From positions 310,001 to 374,000 of the forward strand of contig NZ_CP044543.1 of assembly GCF_008932115.1 (NCBI RefSeq): a DNA stretch of 64,000 nucleotides. Direction: 5' to 3'. This DNA is from Bradyrhizobium betae (GTDB lineage: Bacteria; Pseudomonadota; Alphaproteobacteria; Rhizobiales; Xanthobacteraceae). Shown here one piece after another: positions 1 through 8,843 of the stretch. Under the pieces are notes generated by a model, which was given only the letters and a program-made list of their open reading frames with translations, was not told where the DNA came from and made no database searches. How positions within the stretch are numbered: position 1 is the stretch's first letter; every line of letters starts with the position of its first letter. The translations under genes and the position numbers were made by a program.

Positions 1-385
1 CATTGATCATATTCAGGAAGCGAATCATAATCTGATCGACGTTTTCGATGAAAAGTTCATCGAGATACGCCGCAGGAAATAATCCGCGATGTTGTTCAAT
101 GAAGCTCAAGAACTGCAGCCCGTATTCTCGAACTGACTGAAAAGACTTAGACGCAAGCTCCGACCTGAACGTCTTGACAATGATCTCCCAGGGAATCCTC
201 TGAAGATCAGCAGAGTCGTAGATCATAATCCCGACTGGTTCGGAATTAGACAGTTGGAAGATCTTGTTCGACCCCTTGAAGTATCGCTCTTCTTTCTTTC
301 CATTCTCCCAGCGCGAAACTGTTGCCGCACTGTCAGCGGCCAAGACCAGCGAGTGCCGGTTCATCACACAAATTTCCGAGGTCAA
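1..385 (-). CDS. Proteasome-like (Ntn-hydrolase-type) protein, 5' part only
   Basis: The gene is cut by the window start, so only its first 128 residues are visible. It reads TSEICVMNRHSLVLAADSA followed by VSRWENGKK and EPVGIMIYDSADLQRIPWE. I remember this pattern from a family of uncharacterised bacterial proteins resembling proteasome beta subunits, in which the first strands carry an LAADSA-type motif. I chose the TTG at 385-383 because GGAGG lies six bases upstream and family members start two residues before SEI/CEI. An in-frame ATG at 364 would lose the first conserved strand. Function is unknown; the family assignment is from memory and moderate. Confidence 0.6.
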   Translation of the reverse strand, partial: MTSEICVMNRHSLVLAADSAATVSRWENGKKEERYFKGSNKIFQLSNSEPVGIMIYDSADLQRIPWEIIVKTFRSELASKSFQSVREYGLQFLSFIEQHRGLFPAAYLDELFIENVDQIMIRFLNMIN

Positions 386-498
386 CTTCAGCCTCCGAGG
401 ACAGTCGGCAATCTAAGCTCATCAAATAAGAGCAGAGCCAACCTCTCTCGTCTAGGTTGAATAAACACATCGGTATTCGACGTTAGGAGAGTGGCTCC

Positions 499-2096
499 CT
501 ACTCCCACTCAATCGTCCCAGGCGGCTTGCTCGTCACGTCGTACACCACCCGGTTCACGCCCTTCACCTCGTTGATGATGCGCGTCGCGGTCTCGCCCAG
601 GAACTTCATGTCGAACTGGTAGAAGTCCGCGGTCATGCCGTCGGTGGAGGTAACTGCACGGAGGCCCACGACGAAGTCGTAGGTGCGGCCGTCGCCCATG
701 ACGCCGACCGTCTTCACCGGGAGCAGCACGGCGAAGGCTTGCCAGATGTCGTCGTAGAGGCCGTGCTTGCGGATCTGGTCGATGTAGACGGCGTCGGCCT
801 TGCGCAGGATGTCGAGCTTGTCGCGGGTGATGTCGCCGGGGCAGCGGATGGCGAGGCCGGGGCCCGGGAACGGGTGGCGGCCGACGAAGATTTCGGGGAG
901 GCCCAGCTCGCGGCCGAGCTTGCGGACTTCGTCCTTGAACAGCTCGCGCAGGGGTTCGACTAGCTTCATGTTCATGCGCTCGGGCAGACCGCCGACATTG
1001 TGGTGCGACTTGATCGTCACCGAGGGGCCGCCGGTGAAGGAGACGCTCTCGATCACGTCGGGATAGAGCGTGCCTTGCGCGAGGAAGTCGGCGCCGCCGA
1101 TCTTCTTGGCCTCGGCCTCGAACACCTCGATGAAGAGGCGGCCGATGGTCTTGCGCTTAACTTCCGGATCGGTGACGCCTTCGAGCTCGCCGAGGAACTG
1201 CTTGGAGGCATCCACGTGCACGAGCGGGATGTTGTAGTGGTGGCGGAACAGGTCCACCACCGTCTTGGCTTCATCAAGACGCAGCATGCCGTGATCGACG
1301 AACACGCAGGTGAGCTGGTCGCCGATGGCTTCGTGGATCAGCACGGCAGCGACCGCGGAATCGACGCCGCCGGAGAGGCCGCAGAGCACTTTGCCCTTGC
1401 CGACCTGGGCTCTAATTTTGGCGATCTCCTCCTCGCGGAAGGCGCGCATGGTCCAGTCGCCGGAGAGGCCGGCGATCTTGCGGACGAAATTGCGGATCAG
1501 CTTGGCGCCGTCGGGCGTGTGCACCACTTCGGGGTGGAACATCAGGCCGTAATACTTGCGCGCCTCGTCCTGGATGATCGCGAACGGCGCGTTCGGCGAG
1601 GTGCCGGCCACCGAGAAGCCCGGCGGCATCTTGGTGATGCGGTCGCCATGGCTCATCCAGACCTGGTTCTTGCCACCGGGCGACCAGACGTCCTCGAACA
1701 GCTTGCTCGGCGCCTTGACCTCGACATCGGCGCGGCCGAATTCGCGGTGATGGCCGCCCTCGACGGTGCCGCCGAGCTGCTCCGCCATGGTCATCTGGCC
1801 GTAGCAGATGCCGAGCACCGGCACGCCGGAGGCGAAGATCAGCTGCGGCGCGCGGGGGAGCCCGCCTCATGCACCGACTCCGGCCCGCCGGAGAGGATCA
1901 CCGCTTTCGGCTTCATCTCCTTGAAGGCCTCTTCGGCCTTGTTGAACGGGACGATCTCGCAATAGACGCCGTCCTCGCGCACGCGACGCGCGATCAGCTG
2001 CGTCACCTGGCTGCCGAAGTCGACGATGAGAATCTTGTCATGCGCCGAGGCCACGGAGGGCGTCGACGCGGAGCGGTCGTGCTGTGCTGCTGTCAT
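499..2096 (-). pseudogene. guaA: GMP synthase (glutamine-hydrolysing), one-base frameshift
   Basis: GuaA converts XMP, glutamine and ATP to GMP in purine synthesis. The N-terminal class I glutamine amidotransferase starts at 2096 ([19 protein letters not shown]). The second piece, from about 1850 to 499, has the nucleophile motif GICYGQ, the HPEVVHT motif, the PP-loop GLSGGVDS and the C-terminal dimerisation end KPPGTIEWE. The two pieces are in different frames. Adding one C to the five-C run (five G on the plus strand, 1854-1858) restores the expected [19 protein letters not shown]. Total length would then be about 532 residues, normal for GuaA. Since guaA is needed for growth without guanine, a sequencing error in the homopolymer is as likely as a real mutation. 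Confidence 0.9.
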
Positions 2097-2181
2097 GGCA
2101 AGCAGATACGCGACGTGCGAGCGGCCCGCAACCGCGCGGACCGCGCGCCCACATTCTTCTTTGGGCATGGACAAATGAAAA

Positions 2182-2202
2182 TAGGTCAGTATTATTGACC
2201 TA
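2182..2202. promoter_or_regulatory. Inverted repeat TAGGTCA-N7-TGACCTA, probable operator
   Basis: A perfect 7-bp dyad with a 7-bp spacer lies in the divergent region between guaA and the SnoaL-like gene, 44 bp before the start of the latter. The shape and spacing resemble sites of dimeric TetR or MarR type repressors. A TATGCT hexamer follows at 2204-2209 and could be a -10 element. The regulator is not identified here. Confidence 0.45.
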
Positions 2203-2245
2203 ATATGCTCCGTATCACACAGGAGCCCAATCAGGGAGAACGTTC

Positions 2246-2617
2246 ATGTCACAACACCATCAGCCATCAACGCTGGCCGCGCTCGGCCGGACCTGGGTCG
2301 AGGCCTGGAATGCGCGCGATCTCGAACGCGTGCTCACGCTCTATGACGAGGACGCCGTGATGACGTCCGACCGCATCCCGGTCATGGGTTTCGATCCGAG
2401 CGGCACCGTGCACGGCAAGGATGCCTTGCGGGCCTATTGGGGCAAGGCGCTCGGGCTGATCCCGAACCTGCATTTCACATTGATCGATCTGTTCGTCAGC
2501 CCGGACAGCGTGGTGGTGTTCTACGAGAACGAGCGCGGCAAGCGGATCTGCGAATATCTGCGGGTGAACGAGGCCGGGCTGATCGTGCAGGGCTCGGCGA
2601 ACCATCTGCCGCATTGA
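2246..2617 (+). CDS. SnoaL-like / NTF2-fold protein
   Basis: A 123-residue protein of the NTF2-like fold, small alpha+beta barrels that bind or isomerise small molecules. Seen: the opening helix LGRTWVEAWNARDLERVLTLY, split by the usual DEDAVM strand, then the GKDALRAYW turn and the strands FTLIDLFV and VVVFYENERG. Length is typical. The start is ATG with GGGAGAA seven bases upstream. It stands alone, downstream of the TAGGTCA dyad and upstream of a paired-hairpin repeat. The substrate cannot be told from sequence. Confidence 0.75.
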   Translation: MSQHHQPSTLAALGRTWVEAWNARDLERVLTLYDEDAVMTSDRIPVMGFDPSGTVHGKDALRAYWGKALGLIPNLHFTLIDLFVSPDSVVVFYENERGKRICEYLRVNEAGLIVQGSANHLPH

Positions 2618-2640
2618 ACGGTGCAGCCTCGCCCACCACA

Positions 2641-2741
2641 GTCATTCCCCGCGAAAGCGGGGAATCCAGTACGCCGCAGCTTCTCGATCAATTGCGGACG
2701 CCTCGGAGTACTGGATCGCCCGATCAAGGTCGGGCGATGAC
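2641..2741. repeat. REP/BIME-like paired hairpin element
   Basis: Two hairpins, CCCCGC-GAAA-GCGGGG near 2650 and TCGCCCGATCAAGGTCGGGCGA near the right end, are flanked by GTCAT and ATGAC and bridged by the complementary pair CCAGTAC / GTACTGG. The whole can fold as a branched cruciform. A close relative lies at 8844-8946. Elements of this architecture are frequent between genes in Bradyrhizobiaceae. It fills most of the gap between the SnoaL-like and cupin genes. Confidence 0.7.
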
Positions 2742-2855
2742 ACCGAGAGTGAGGCGCGCGTGTGCCTCCAACTCGCGCTTGCACAGCAACGCCGCAGACG
2801 GCGGCGACCGCATGCGCTAACACTCCGTTGCCGGCTCTGAGACAGGATCCTCCCC

Positions 2856-3188
2856 ATGAAACTCCCCACCTCCCCCTTTACCGTCACCGACTGGAGCAAG
2901 GTTGCGCCGACCACGCATGCCGGCGAGAGCGGCCAGGCCTTGTGGCGCACGCTCGACATCGGCGATCTCCGGGTGCGGATGGTGGAGTATTCGCCGGGCT
3001 ATCTCGCCGACCATTGGTGCGACCGCGGCCACGTGATCTTCGTCGTGAAGGGCGAGCTCGACAGCGAGCTGCGCGACGGGCGCAAGTTCAAGCTGACGGC
3101 GGGGATGAGCTACGAGGTCTCGGATTTCGGCGATGCCGCGCACCGGTCCTCGACGGCCACCGGTGCCACACTTTTCATCGTGGATTGA
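2856..3188 (+). CDS. DHCW-motif cupin-fold protein
   Basis: A 110-residue single-domain cupin. The metal-site region is GYLADHWCDRGHVIFVVKGE, the signature of the group named DHCW-motif cupins. A second motif follows as LTAGMSYEVSDFGDAAHRS. Its length and single-domain layout match the group. No biochemical role is established for the family as far as I know. The start is ATG; GGATCC upstream gives only a weak ribosome site. It is monocistronic between a hairpin repeat and the cold-shock gene. Confidence 0.8.
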   Translation: MKLPTSPFTVTDWSKVAPTTHAGESGQALWRTLDIGDLRVRMVEYSPGYLADHWCDRGHVIFVVKGELDSELRDGRKFKLTAGMSYEVSDFGDAAHRSSTATGATLFIVD

Positions 3189-3261
3189 GATGCGCCGGAC
3201 AGATTTCATTTGCACCGCAAAATAGCAAAGTTGCGCGACATGCCGGGACACGGGTGGTGCC

Positions 3262-3289
3262 TTGAAGTAGCCCAAAATCTCGCTATAAT
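3262..3289 (+). promoter_or_regulatory. Promoter of the cold-shock gene
   Basis: TTGAAG at 3262-3267 and a consensus TATAAT at 3284-3289 are separated by 16 bp. Transcription from about 3296 would give a leader of roughly 150 bases before the cold-shock start codon. A long leader is typical of cspA-type genes, where RNA structure controls translation with temperature. Confidence 0.65.
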
Positions 3290-3449
3290 GTGATCATCGA
3301 TACTTGGCCGAACGACTGGGCCGCTTCGCTTCGTTGCAGACGGGCGCGCACGCTTCAGATGACTTCTCCAAACATCGACTGAACAGGATCATGGGCGCAG
3401 TGACGCGTTCCGGTCCGCGTGCGTACCATCTCTAACAAAGGAAATTCCC

Positions 3450-3659
3450 ATGGCTATGGGCACCGTGAAGTGGTTCAACACCCAAAAGGGTTATGGTTTC
3501 ATCCAGCCGGACGACGGCCAGAAGGACGTGTTCGTCCACATCAGCGCTGTCGAGCGCGCCGGCCTCTCGACCCTCAACGAGGGCCAGAAGGTTTCGTTCG
3601 ACATCGTCGCCGACCGCCGCAGCGGCAAGTCGTCGGCTGACAATCTCCGCGTCGGCTAA
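3450..3659 (+). CDS. Cold-shock protein, CspA family
   Basis: A 69-residue single cold-shock domain, an OB-fold that binds single-stranded RNA and DNA. Both RNA-binding motifs are visible: RNP1 as KGYGFIQ and RNP2 as DVFVHIS. The opening GTVKWFNTQ and the VSFDIV strand also fit. Length is standard. The start ATG has AAGGAAA seven bases upstream. It has its own promoter, a long leader and a strong terminator, so it is a free-standing unit. Several paralogs are usual in rhizobia, so I give no letter. Confidence 0.95.
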   Translation: MAMGTVKWFNTQKGYGFIQPDDGQKDVFVHISAVERAGLSTLNEGQKVSFDIVADRRSGKSSADNLRVG

Positions 3660-3710
3660 CGCCCGCGCACCGTTCTGACCACGGACGTACCGGCAGAACG
3701 CAAGTGTTGG

Positions 3711-3750
3711 AAAGCCCCGTGACCGGGATCCGGTCCGCGGGGCTTTTGTT
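3711..3750 (+). terminator. Rho-independent terminator of the cold-shock gene
   Basis: AAAGCCCCG at 3711-3719 pairs with CGGGGCTTT at 3738-3746, closing a GC-rich loop, and is followed by TTTTGTTTT. The A-rich left side lets it also work weakly on the minus strand, towards which rsmB is transcribed. Confidence 0.9.
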
Positions 3751-3761
3751 TTGGCCCTGTG

Positions 3762-3856
3762 ATTCCGGGGCTCGCGAAGCGAGAGCCCGGAATCCATCAG
3801 GCCGCAGGGACTGCCGAGCGATGGATTCCGGGCTCGCCCTGCGGGCGCCCCGGAAT
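3762..3856. repeat. REP/BIME-like paired hairpin element
   Basis: Two hairpins each bounded by ATTCCGG and CCGGAAT, with stems around CTCGC-GAA-GCGAG and GCTCGCCCTGCGGGCGC, joined by CCATC...GATGG. Same architecture as the element at 10713-10818. It lies between the cold-shock terminator and the 3' end of rsmB, two convergent genes. Confidence 0.7.
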
Positions 3857-3871
3857 GGCCAGAGCGCGAGA

Positions 3872-5173
3872 TCAAACCGTCTTCTTCAGCACCGACACGA
3901 AAAACCCGTCCGTCCCGGTCCGCCGCGGCGTCATCAGCCAGCCTTCCGGCGACTGCAGCGCGGCGTCCGCGAATGCTTCCGCCTTGTCCCAGAGCACGCT
4001 CGCGGTCTGCTCGGGCGGGACCGCCGCAAAGCCAGGATGCCGCGCGACGAACGCCCTCACCTGCTCGCCGTTCTCCTCCGGCAGCACCGAACAGGTGATG
4101 TAGGCGATGCGGCCACCGGCCTTGACCAGCGGCACGGCGCGATCCAGCACCGCGGCCTGGTCGCGCAGGCGGATCTCCAGCGCGCCCGGCCGCATGCGCC
4201 ATTTGGCGTCGGGGTTGCGGCGCCAGGTTCCGGTTCCCGTGCAGGGCGCGTCGATGACGACGAGGTCGGCGGTGCCACTGATGTCGGCCAGTGGATCGGC
4301 CTCGCCCTTGGGCGTGCGGATATCGGCGTTGTGGACACCGGCGCGCGACAGGCGCTCGTGGATCGGCGCAAGCTGGCGCTTGTCGCTGTCGGTCGCGATC
4401 AAGCGGCCCTTGCCCTGCATCATCGCGGCCAGCGCCAGCGTCTTGCCGCCGGCTCCCGCACACAGATCGATCACCTGCTCGCCGGGCTTGGCCGCGGTGA
4501 GCTGGGCCGCAAGCTGCGATCCTTCGTCCTGCACCTCAACGGCGCCCTTGATGAAATCCTCTTCCGACTGGATGCCGGGGTTGCGCGCATCGGCGGAAAG
4601 CTCGATACGCAGACCGTTTGCCGACCAGGGCGTCGGTTTCGCATGAAGATGAGCAAGCCCGCGCAGCACCTTGTCGCGATTGGACTTTAGCGTGTTGACG
4701 CGCAGGTCGAGCGGCGCCCGGCTCGCCATCGCGACGGCCTCGGCGACGCGGTCCTCGCCGAACGCTTTTGCCAGATGGGAATCGAGCCATTCGGGATAGT
4801 CGCCGGCGATCGCGGCCGGGGCATCCTTCAGGGACCGCGAGGCCAGTGCGGCCTGCTCGGCGTCGGTCAACGGCGCGGGCGCGAACCGGCTGCCGTCGAA
4901 CAAGACGGCCATGGTGGCCGCATCCATGTTGCGCTCGAGACGGAGCATGCCGATCAGCCGGGCCCGCGCGGTCTCGGCATCCATCAGCCAGGCGCTCGAG
5001 GCATAGCGGCGCAGCACGTCCCAGACGAGGCCGGCGATCGCGGCGCGGTCGCCCGAGCCGGCGAAGCGGTGTGCGGTACCCCACTCCTTCAGCGCCTTGG
5101 CCGCGGGCACACGGTCTTTCTCGATGGTGTCGATCAGTTCGATGGCTGCGGACAGCCGGGCAGCGGGAGTCAT
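3872..5173 (-). CDS. rsmB: RsmB-like 16S rRNA (cytosine-C5) methyltransferase
   Basis: A SAM-dependent RNA m5C methyltransferase of the RsmB/NOP2/SUN group, 433 residues. The N-terminal half is a NusB-like helical region with RRYASSAWLM. The C-terminal half has the SAM loop IDLCAGAGGKTLALA, motif IV DAPCTGTGTWRRNPDAKW and motif VI TCSVLPEEN. The two cysteines of the catalytic mechanism are in DAPC and TCS. RsmB in E. coli makes m5C967; the exact target is inferred, and alphaproteobacteria can hold several paralogs. The start is ATG at 5173. The next gene upstream is 36 bp away on the same strand. Confidence 0.88.
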   Translation of the reverse strand: MTPAARLSAAIELIDTIEKDRVPAAKALKEWGTAHRFAGSGDRAAIAGLVWDVLRRYASSAWLMDAETARARLIGMLRLERNMDAATMAVLFDGSRFAPAPLTDAEQAALASRSLKDAPAAIAGDYPEWLDSHLAKAFGEDRVAEAVAMASRAPLDLRVNTLKSNRDKVLRGLAHLHAKPTPWSANGLRIELSADARNPGIQSEEDFIKGAVEVQDEGSQLAAQLTAAKPGEQVIDLCAGAGGKTLALAAMMQGKGRLIATDSDKRQLAPIHERLSRAGVHNADIRTPKGEADPLADISGTADLVVIDAPCTGTGTWRRNPDAKWRMRPGALEIRLRDQAAVLDRAVPLVKAGGRIAYITCSVLPEENGEQVRAFVARHPGFAAVPPEQTASVLWDKAEAFADAALQSPEGWLMTPRRTGTDGFFVSVLKKTV

Positions 5174-5208
5174 TTGAATCTTTCAGATTGGATCCGGCGC
5201 CCAAGCGC

Positions 5209-5580
5209 CTAGACCAGCAACAGCATTTTCAGCGCGAAGTAGATCCACATCGCCAGCAGCACGAGCACGCTGGCGAGCCAGACCGTCGAACGCGGACCGG
5301 GCTTGTTCGAGGAGGCGAAGATGCCGGCATGGGCAAAGCGCGTCACCACGAACACCCAGGACATCAGCACGATGAAGAGATCGGCATGGCGAAGCGGCAG
5401 CGCCAGCGCGATCAGGGCGTAGAACAGCACCGGCAGCTCGAACTCGCCAAGCGCAATGTCGGGGCTCCTGGCATCGCCCGAGACCAATGCCTTGCGGCGC
5501 CCCAGCACCATGCCGATCAGCAGCGCGAAGGTGAGACCCACCTGCACGAACACAGGCAGCAGAACCATTTGAATGGACAT
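5209..5580 (-). CDS. MAPEG-family membrane protein
   Basis: A 123-residue protein with four hydrophobic helices. The family signature is visible as ALGEFELPVLFYALIALAL and the later FVVTRFAHAGIF, equivalent to the E-x-F-x-N-x-P and R-x-x-H-x-x-x motifs of MAPEG (membrane-associated eicosanoid and glutathione metabolism) proteins. I start at MSIQMV (5580), where GGGAAAG lies six bases upstream; the open frame extends further but without family sequence. Bacterial members often have no proven activity. It lies just upstream of rsmB and divergent from the next gene. Confidence 0.85.
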   Translation of the reverse strand: MSIQMVLLPVFVQVGLTFALLIGMVLGRRKALVSGDARSPDIALGEFELPVLFYALIALALPLRHADLFIVLMSWVFVVTRFAHAGIFASSNKPGPRSTVWLASVLVLLAMWIYFALKMLLLV

Positions 5581-5748
5581 CGGAACTTTCCCGTAAGGCG
5601 GCACGCCGCGGACCGTCATTAGCCGCGACTTCTGGCGCTGACAATCGGCGAGTTGAACCGGCGTTCCCGATCCCGCGACCAAATGGCGATAGTTAAAGCG
5701 ATTTTGGCCCCATGAGGCCGCCGGGCGAGCCAGCGCCAAGAGACTGAC

Positions 5749-6363
5749 ATGAACACCCTCTCCAGCCTTTTGACCGAATCCGCCGACGGCCGGCTCGGCA
5801 TCCTGATGTCGGCGCTGTCAGGCATCGCGGCAGCGCTTGCCGTGGCGCTGGCGATGACGGTGTATGTCCGCCTGAGCTACCGGACCTGGCGCGACGTCGT
5901 CAGGCCCGGCCTCGCCGTGCTCGCCGCGATGGTCCTGTTCGCCTTTGCCGCCTACGACATGCGCCATGCCGCGCTGGCCTATCTCGGCCTCAACCCGTCC
6001 AGGCCCGCCGTCGAGTTCGAAATCCGCATGCCCAGGGAGACGCTGACGGCGGTGTCCGATGCCCAGATCGAGCTGCACACCGACCGCAACCAGACACTGG
6101 CGCTGGTCGACGGCGTGCGCGAGCTCGGCGACGGCCGCGCGCTGCTGCGTGGCGCGGTGGCGCTCAACCATCGCACCGCGGACCGCGTGCTGGCCGTCAA
6201 CCTGCCCGGCAAGGGCACTTTCGAATTCCGCCTCCGCCTGCCCGCCGAGCCGCACCGTTCGGAGGACTTCAGCCCGTGGCATCTCGCCGACCGCGTCGCC
6301 TCACCGGTGTCGGGCGCCGTTGCTCCGCAGGACGCCTACGCGATCCGCTACCGCGTGTTTTAA
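5749..6363 (+). CDS. Uncharacterised membrane protein
   Basis: A 204-residue protein. Two hydrophobic segments are visible near residues 18-38 (ALSGIAAALAVALAMTVYV) and 52-70 (GLAVLAAMVLFAFAAYDM). The C-terminal 130 residues are polar with beta-type alternation and should lie in the periplasm or cytoplasm depending on topology. I recognise no domain. The start is ATG. It is followed 69 bp later by a metallophosphoesterase on the same strand, but nothing shows that they act together. Confidence 0.7.
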   Translation: MNTLSSLLTESADGRLGILMSALSGIAAALAVALAMTVYVRLSYRTWRDVVRPGLAVLAAMVLFAFAAYDMRHAALAYLGLNPSRPAVEFEIRMPRETLTAVSDAQIELHTDRNQTLALVDGVRELGDGRALLRGAVALNHRTADRVLAVNLPGKGTFEFRLRLPAEPHRSEDFSPWHLADRVASPVSGAVAPQDAYAIRYRVF

Positions 6364-6432
6364 ACTTTGTTCATTGCGCTGCATGCCCGCGCCGTCATCG
6401 TTTCGACGCGCGACGCCGGGTAAGCTGACCGC

Positions 6433-7275
6433 ATGTCCGAATTTCGCCTGACGCAGATTTCCGACACGCATCTCGGTCGGCGCTTCCCCGGCCTGATCGC
6501 CAACTTCCACCGTGTCAGTGAGCACATCGATAGGGATCGGCCCGATCTCGTCGTCAACACCGGCGACGTTTCGTTCGACGGGCCGACCAGCCGCGACGAC
6601 GTCGCATTCGCCAAGGGCCTGCACGACGCCCTCCCCGTCGCCTGCCGCTACATTCCCGGTAATCACGACATCGGCGACAATCCGACCGCGATCGGGCCGG
6701 CTCCCAAGCCGCCGGTTACCGAAGCGCACCGCCAGCAGTTTCGCGAGATCATCGGCGAAGACCATTGGTCGTTCGAGGCCGCGGGCTGGTGCTTCATCGG
6801 CCTCAACACGCTGGTGATGAATGCGGGGCTCGCGTTCGAGGCCGAGCAGTTCGACTGGCTGTCCCGGGAGATCGCGCGGACGAGCGGAAAGCCGGTCGCG
6901 CTGTTCCTGCACAAGCCGCTGTTCCTCAATTTTCCCGACGATCCTGAAGCACCGGAGACCTCGATCCGCTACGTTCCGCAGCCGGCACGCGCGCGGCTGG
7001 TCGAGATGTTCGCAGATGTCGATTTGCGCCTGATCGCCAGCGGCCACGTGCACCAGCGGCGCGACTTCACTTTCCGCCATACGCGCCACGTCTGGGCGCC
7101 GTCGGCCGGCTTCAGGATCAACGATGCGCGCCAGGACCGCATCGCGATCAAGGAAGTCGGCCTGGTCGAATACCGCTTCAAGCCTGACAGCTTCGAGGTC
7201 CGCCATGTCCGCGCCACCGGACAGGTCGATGTCGATATCGAGGAATTGTTCGCCCAGATGGGCGGGGAGCACTAA
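6433..7275 (+). CDS. Calcineurin-like metallophosphoesterase
   Basis: A 280-residue phosphoesterase of the CpdA/Icc-like branch, which uses two metal ions. All motifs are visible in order: ISDTHLG near residue 9, NTGDVSF near 43, PGNHDIGD near 77, HKPLF near 158, and SGHVHQRRDF near 204. Relatives hydrolyse cyclic nucleotides or phosphodiesters; which substrate applies here cannot be told. The C-terminal half gives a complete fold with no signal peptide, so the enzyme should be cytoplasmic. The start ATG follows a weak ribosome site. Confidence 0.85.
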   Translation: MSEFRLTQISDTHLGRRFPGLIANFHRVSEHIDRDRPDLVVNTGDVSFDGPTSRDDVAFAKGLHDALPVACRYIPGNHDIGDNPTAIGPAPKPPVTEAHRQQFREIIGEDHWSFEAAGWCFIGLNTLVMNAGLAFEAEQFDWLSREIARTSGKPVALFLHKPLFLNFPDDPEAPETSIRYVPQPARARLVEMFADVDLRLIASGHVHQRRDFTFRHTRHVWAPSAGFRINDARQDRIAIKEVGLVEYRFKPDSFEVRHVRATGQVDVDIEELFAQMGGEH

Positions 7276-7284
7276 CCGCGCTCG

Positions 7285-7572
7285 TCAGGCGACGCTCTTG
7301 AGATCCTGCTGGATCGCGGCAAGCAAAGATTGCAGCGCGTCGCTGCTCACCTCGGCCTTCACGGACTGACCCTGCGCTGGCACGGCGGCCTTGACCGTAC
7401 GCTTCGGGAATGGCGGCGGAGGCACCGGCATCGCGGGCTGCGTGAGCGCGCTCTCGTCGTCGGCGTGCACGAACTTGCCATGAATGACGTCGTCACGACG
7501 GCCCATGACATACATCGCCGTCCAATAGCCGGCGGCCAGCAGAATGATGCAGAAAATACCGATCTCTAACAT
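7285..7572 (-). CDS. Small membrane-anchored protein
   Basis: A 95-residue protein with one N-terminal membrane helix (residues 3-20, EIGIFCIILLAAGYWTAMYV), then a Pro-rich linker (MPVPPPPFPKR) and a helical tail ending DALQSLLAAIQQDLKSVA. I recognise no named family. Codon use matches its neighbours. It is convergent with the metallophosphoesterase gene, 9 bp away. Confidence 0.65.
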   Translation of the reverse strand: MLEIGIFCIILLAAGYWTAMYVMGRRDDVIHGKFVHADDESALTQPAMPVPPPPFPKRTVKAAVPAQGQSVKAEVSSDALQSLLAAIQQDLKSVA

Positions 7573-7732
7573 CGCAACACCTGAAATATGCGCGATGATT
7601 CAATGCCTTCGCTTCGAGGTCAATGAACGACCGGTCACACCTGCGGTTTTTGCGGGCAGGTGTGGCCGATCGGTGACTCTTTGTTAACCACCCCCGCCCG
7701 GGGAGTGGCCGATCTGCAACCAGGCCTTTTGA

Positions 7733-8755
7733 CTAAGCCTTGTCCGGCCCGACCCGCACCAGCTGCTTGCCGAAATTCGCGCCCTTCAGGAGCCCGATGA
7801 AGGCGCCGGGCGCACTGTCCAGGCCCTCGGTAACGAACTCCTTGTACTTGACCTTGCCGTCGCGGACCCAGCCCGACATGTCGCGCAGGAAGTCGCCATG
7901 GCGCGAGGCGAAATCGGAGACGATGAAGCCGCGGAAGTTCAGCCGCTTGGTCAGGATCGTACGCATCATCGCGCCGGCCCATTTCGGCGGCTTGGACTCG
8001 GTGTCGTTGTAATGGGCGATCAGGCCGCAGACCGGAATGCGCGCAAACGGATTGAGCAGCGGGAACACCGCCTCGAACACGGCACCGCCGACATTCTCGA
8101 AATAGACGTCGATGCCTTTCGGGCAGGCGTCCTTCAGCTTCGCGGCGAGATCGGGATCGCGATGGTCGAGGCAAGCGTCGAAGCCGAGCTCCTTGACCAC
8201 GTAGTCGCACTTGTCCTTGCCGCCGGCGATGCCGACCGCGCGTGCGCCCTTGATCTTCGCGATCTGGCCGACGGCCGAGCCGACCGCACCGGAGGCGCCG
8301 GCAACGACGACGGTCTCGCCTTCCTGCGGCTTGCCGATGTCGAGCAGGCCTGTGTACGCCGTCATGCCGGGCATGCCGAGCACGCCGATGGCGGTCGAGA
8401 TCGGCGCGAGTTTCGGATCGACCTTGGCGAGCCCCTTGCCGTCCGAGATCGCATGGGTCTGCCAGCCCGCGCGCGAGAGCACGATGTCGCCCTTGGCGAA
8501 GTTCGGATTGTTGGACGCAGCGACTTCGCAGACCGTACCGGCTTCCATCACACCGCCGACCGGCACCGGCGTCGCGTAGGACGGACCGTCGCTCATGCGC
8601 CCGCGCATGTACGGATCCAGCGACAGCCAGATCGTGCGCAGCAGGACTTCGCCCTGCCCCGGCGTCGGAACAGCGAATTCCTCAGTGCGGAAATCGGACG
8701 GTTTTGGTTCGCCGACGGGACGCGCGGCGAGAACGATACGTTTTGCCTGGGACAT
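7733..8755 (-). CDS. NADP-dependent medium-chain oxidoreductase (CurA/PTGR type)
   Basis: A 340-residue medium-chain reductase without structural zinc, of the prostaglandin/leukotriene reductase and CurA type that reduces alkenal or enone double bonds with NADPH. The N-terminal GroES-like part contains LSLDPYMRGRM. The Rossmann loop is GASGAVGSAVGQIAKIKGARAVGIAGG, split here as VVVAGASGAVGS then VGQIAKIKG. The later YFENVGG and CGLIAHYND are family hallmarks. I start at MSQAKRIVLAARP (8755), with GGAGG eight bases upstream, not at the longer frame start. It is monocistronic. Confidence 0.88.
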   Translation of the reverse strand: MSQAKRIVLAARPVGEPKPSDFRTEEFAVPTPGQGEVLLRTIWLSLDPYMRGRMSDGPSYATPVPVGGVMEAGTVCEVAASNNPNFAKGDIVLSRAGWQTHAISDGKGLAKVDPKLAPISTAIGVLGMPGMTAYTGLLDIGKPQEGETVVVAGASGAVGSAVGQIAKIKGARAVGIAGGKDKCDYVVKELGFDACLDHRDPDLAAKLKDACPKGIDVYFENVGGAVFEAVFPLLNPFARIPVCGLIAHYNDTESKPPKWAGAMMRTILTKRLNFRGFIVSDFASRHGDFLRDMSGWVRDGKVKYKEFVTEGLDSAPGAFIGLLKGANFGKQLVRVGPDKA

Positions 8756-8843
8756 GGGGGCTTCCTCCGGATTGCTTTCGCCGCGAACGGAAGCGGAGGG
8801 AGACAGCTGCGTCAATACAAAAGCGAGGAGCCACACACTCGCT

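Noticed and set aside
1839..1870. Programmed frameshift in guaA
   Set aside because: No slippery heptamer with a downstream structure and no known recoding in GuaA; a missing base in a homopolymer explains it.
3432..4463. 343-codon minus frame overlapping the cold-shock gene and rsmB
   Set aside because: A shifted frame of rsmB with random Arg/Gly-rich sequence; it also crosses the hairpin repeat.
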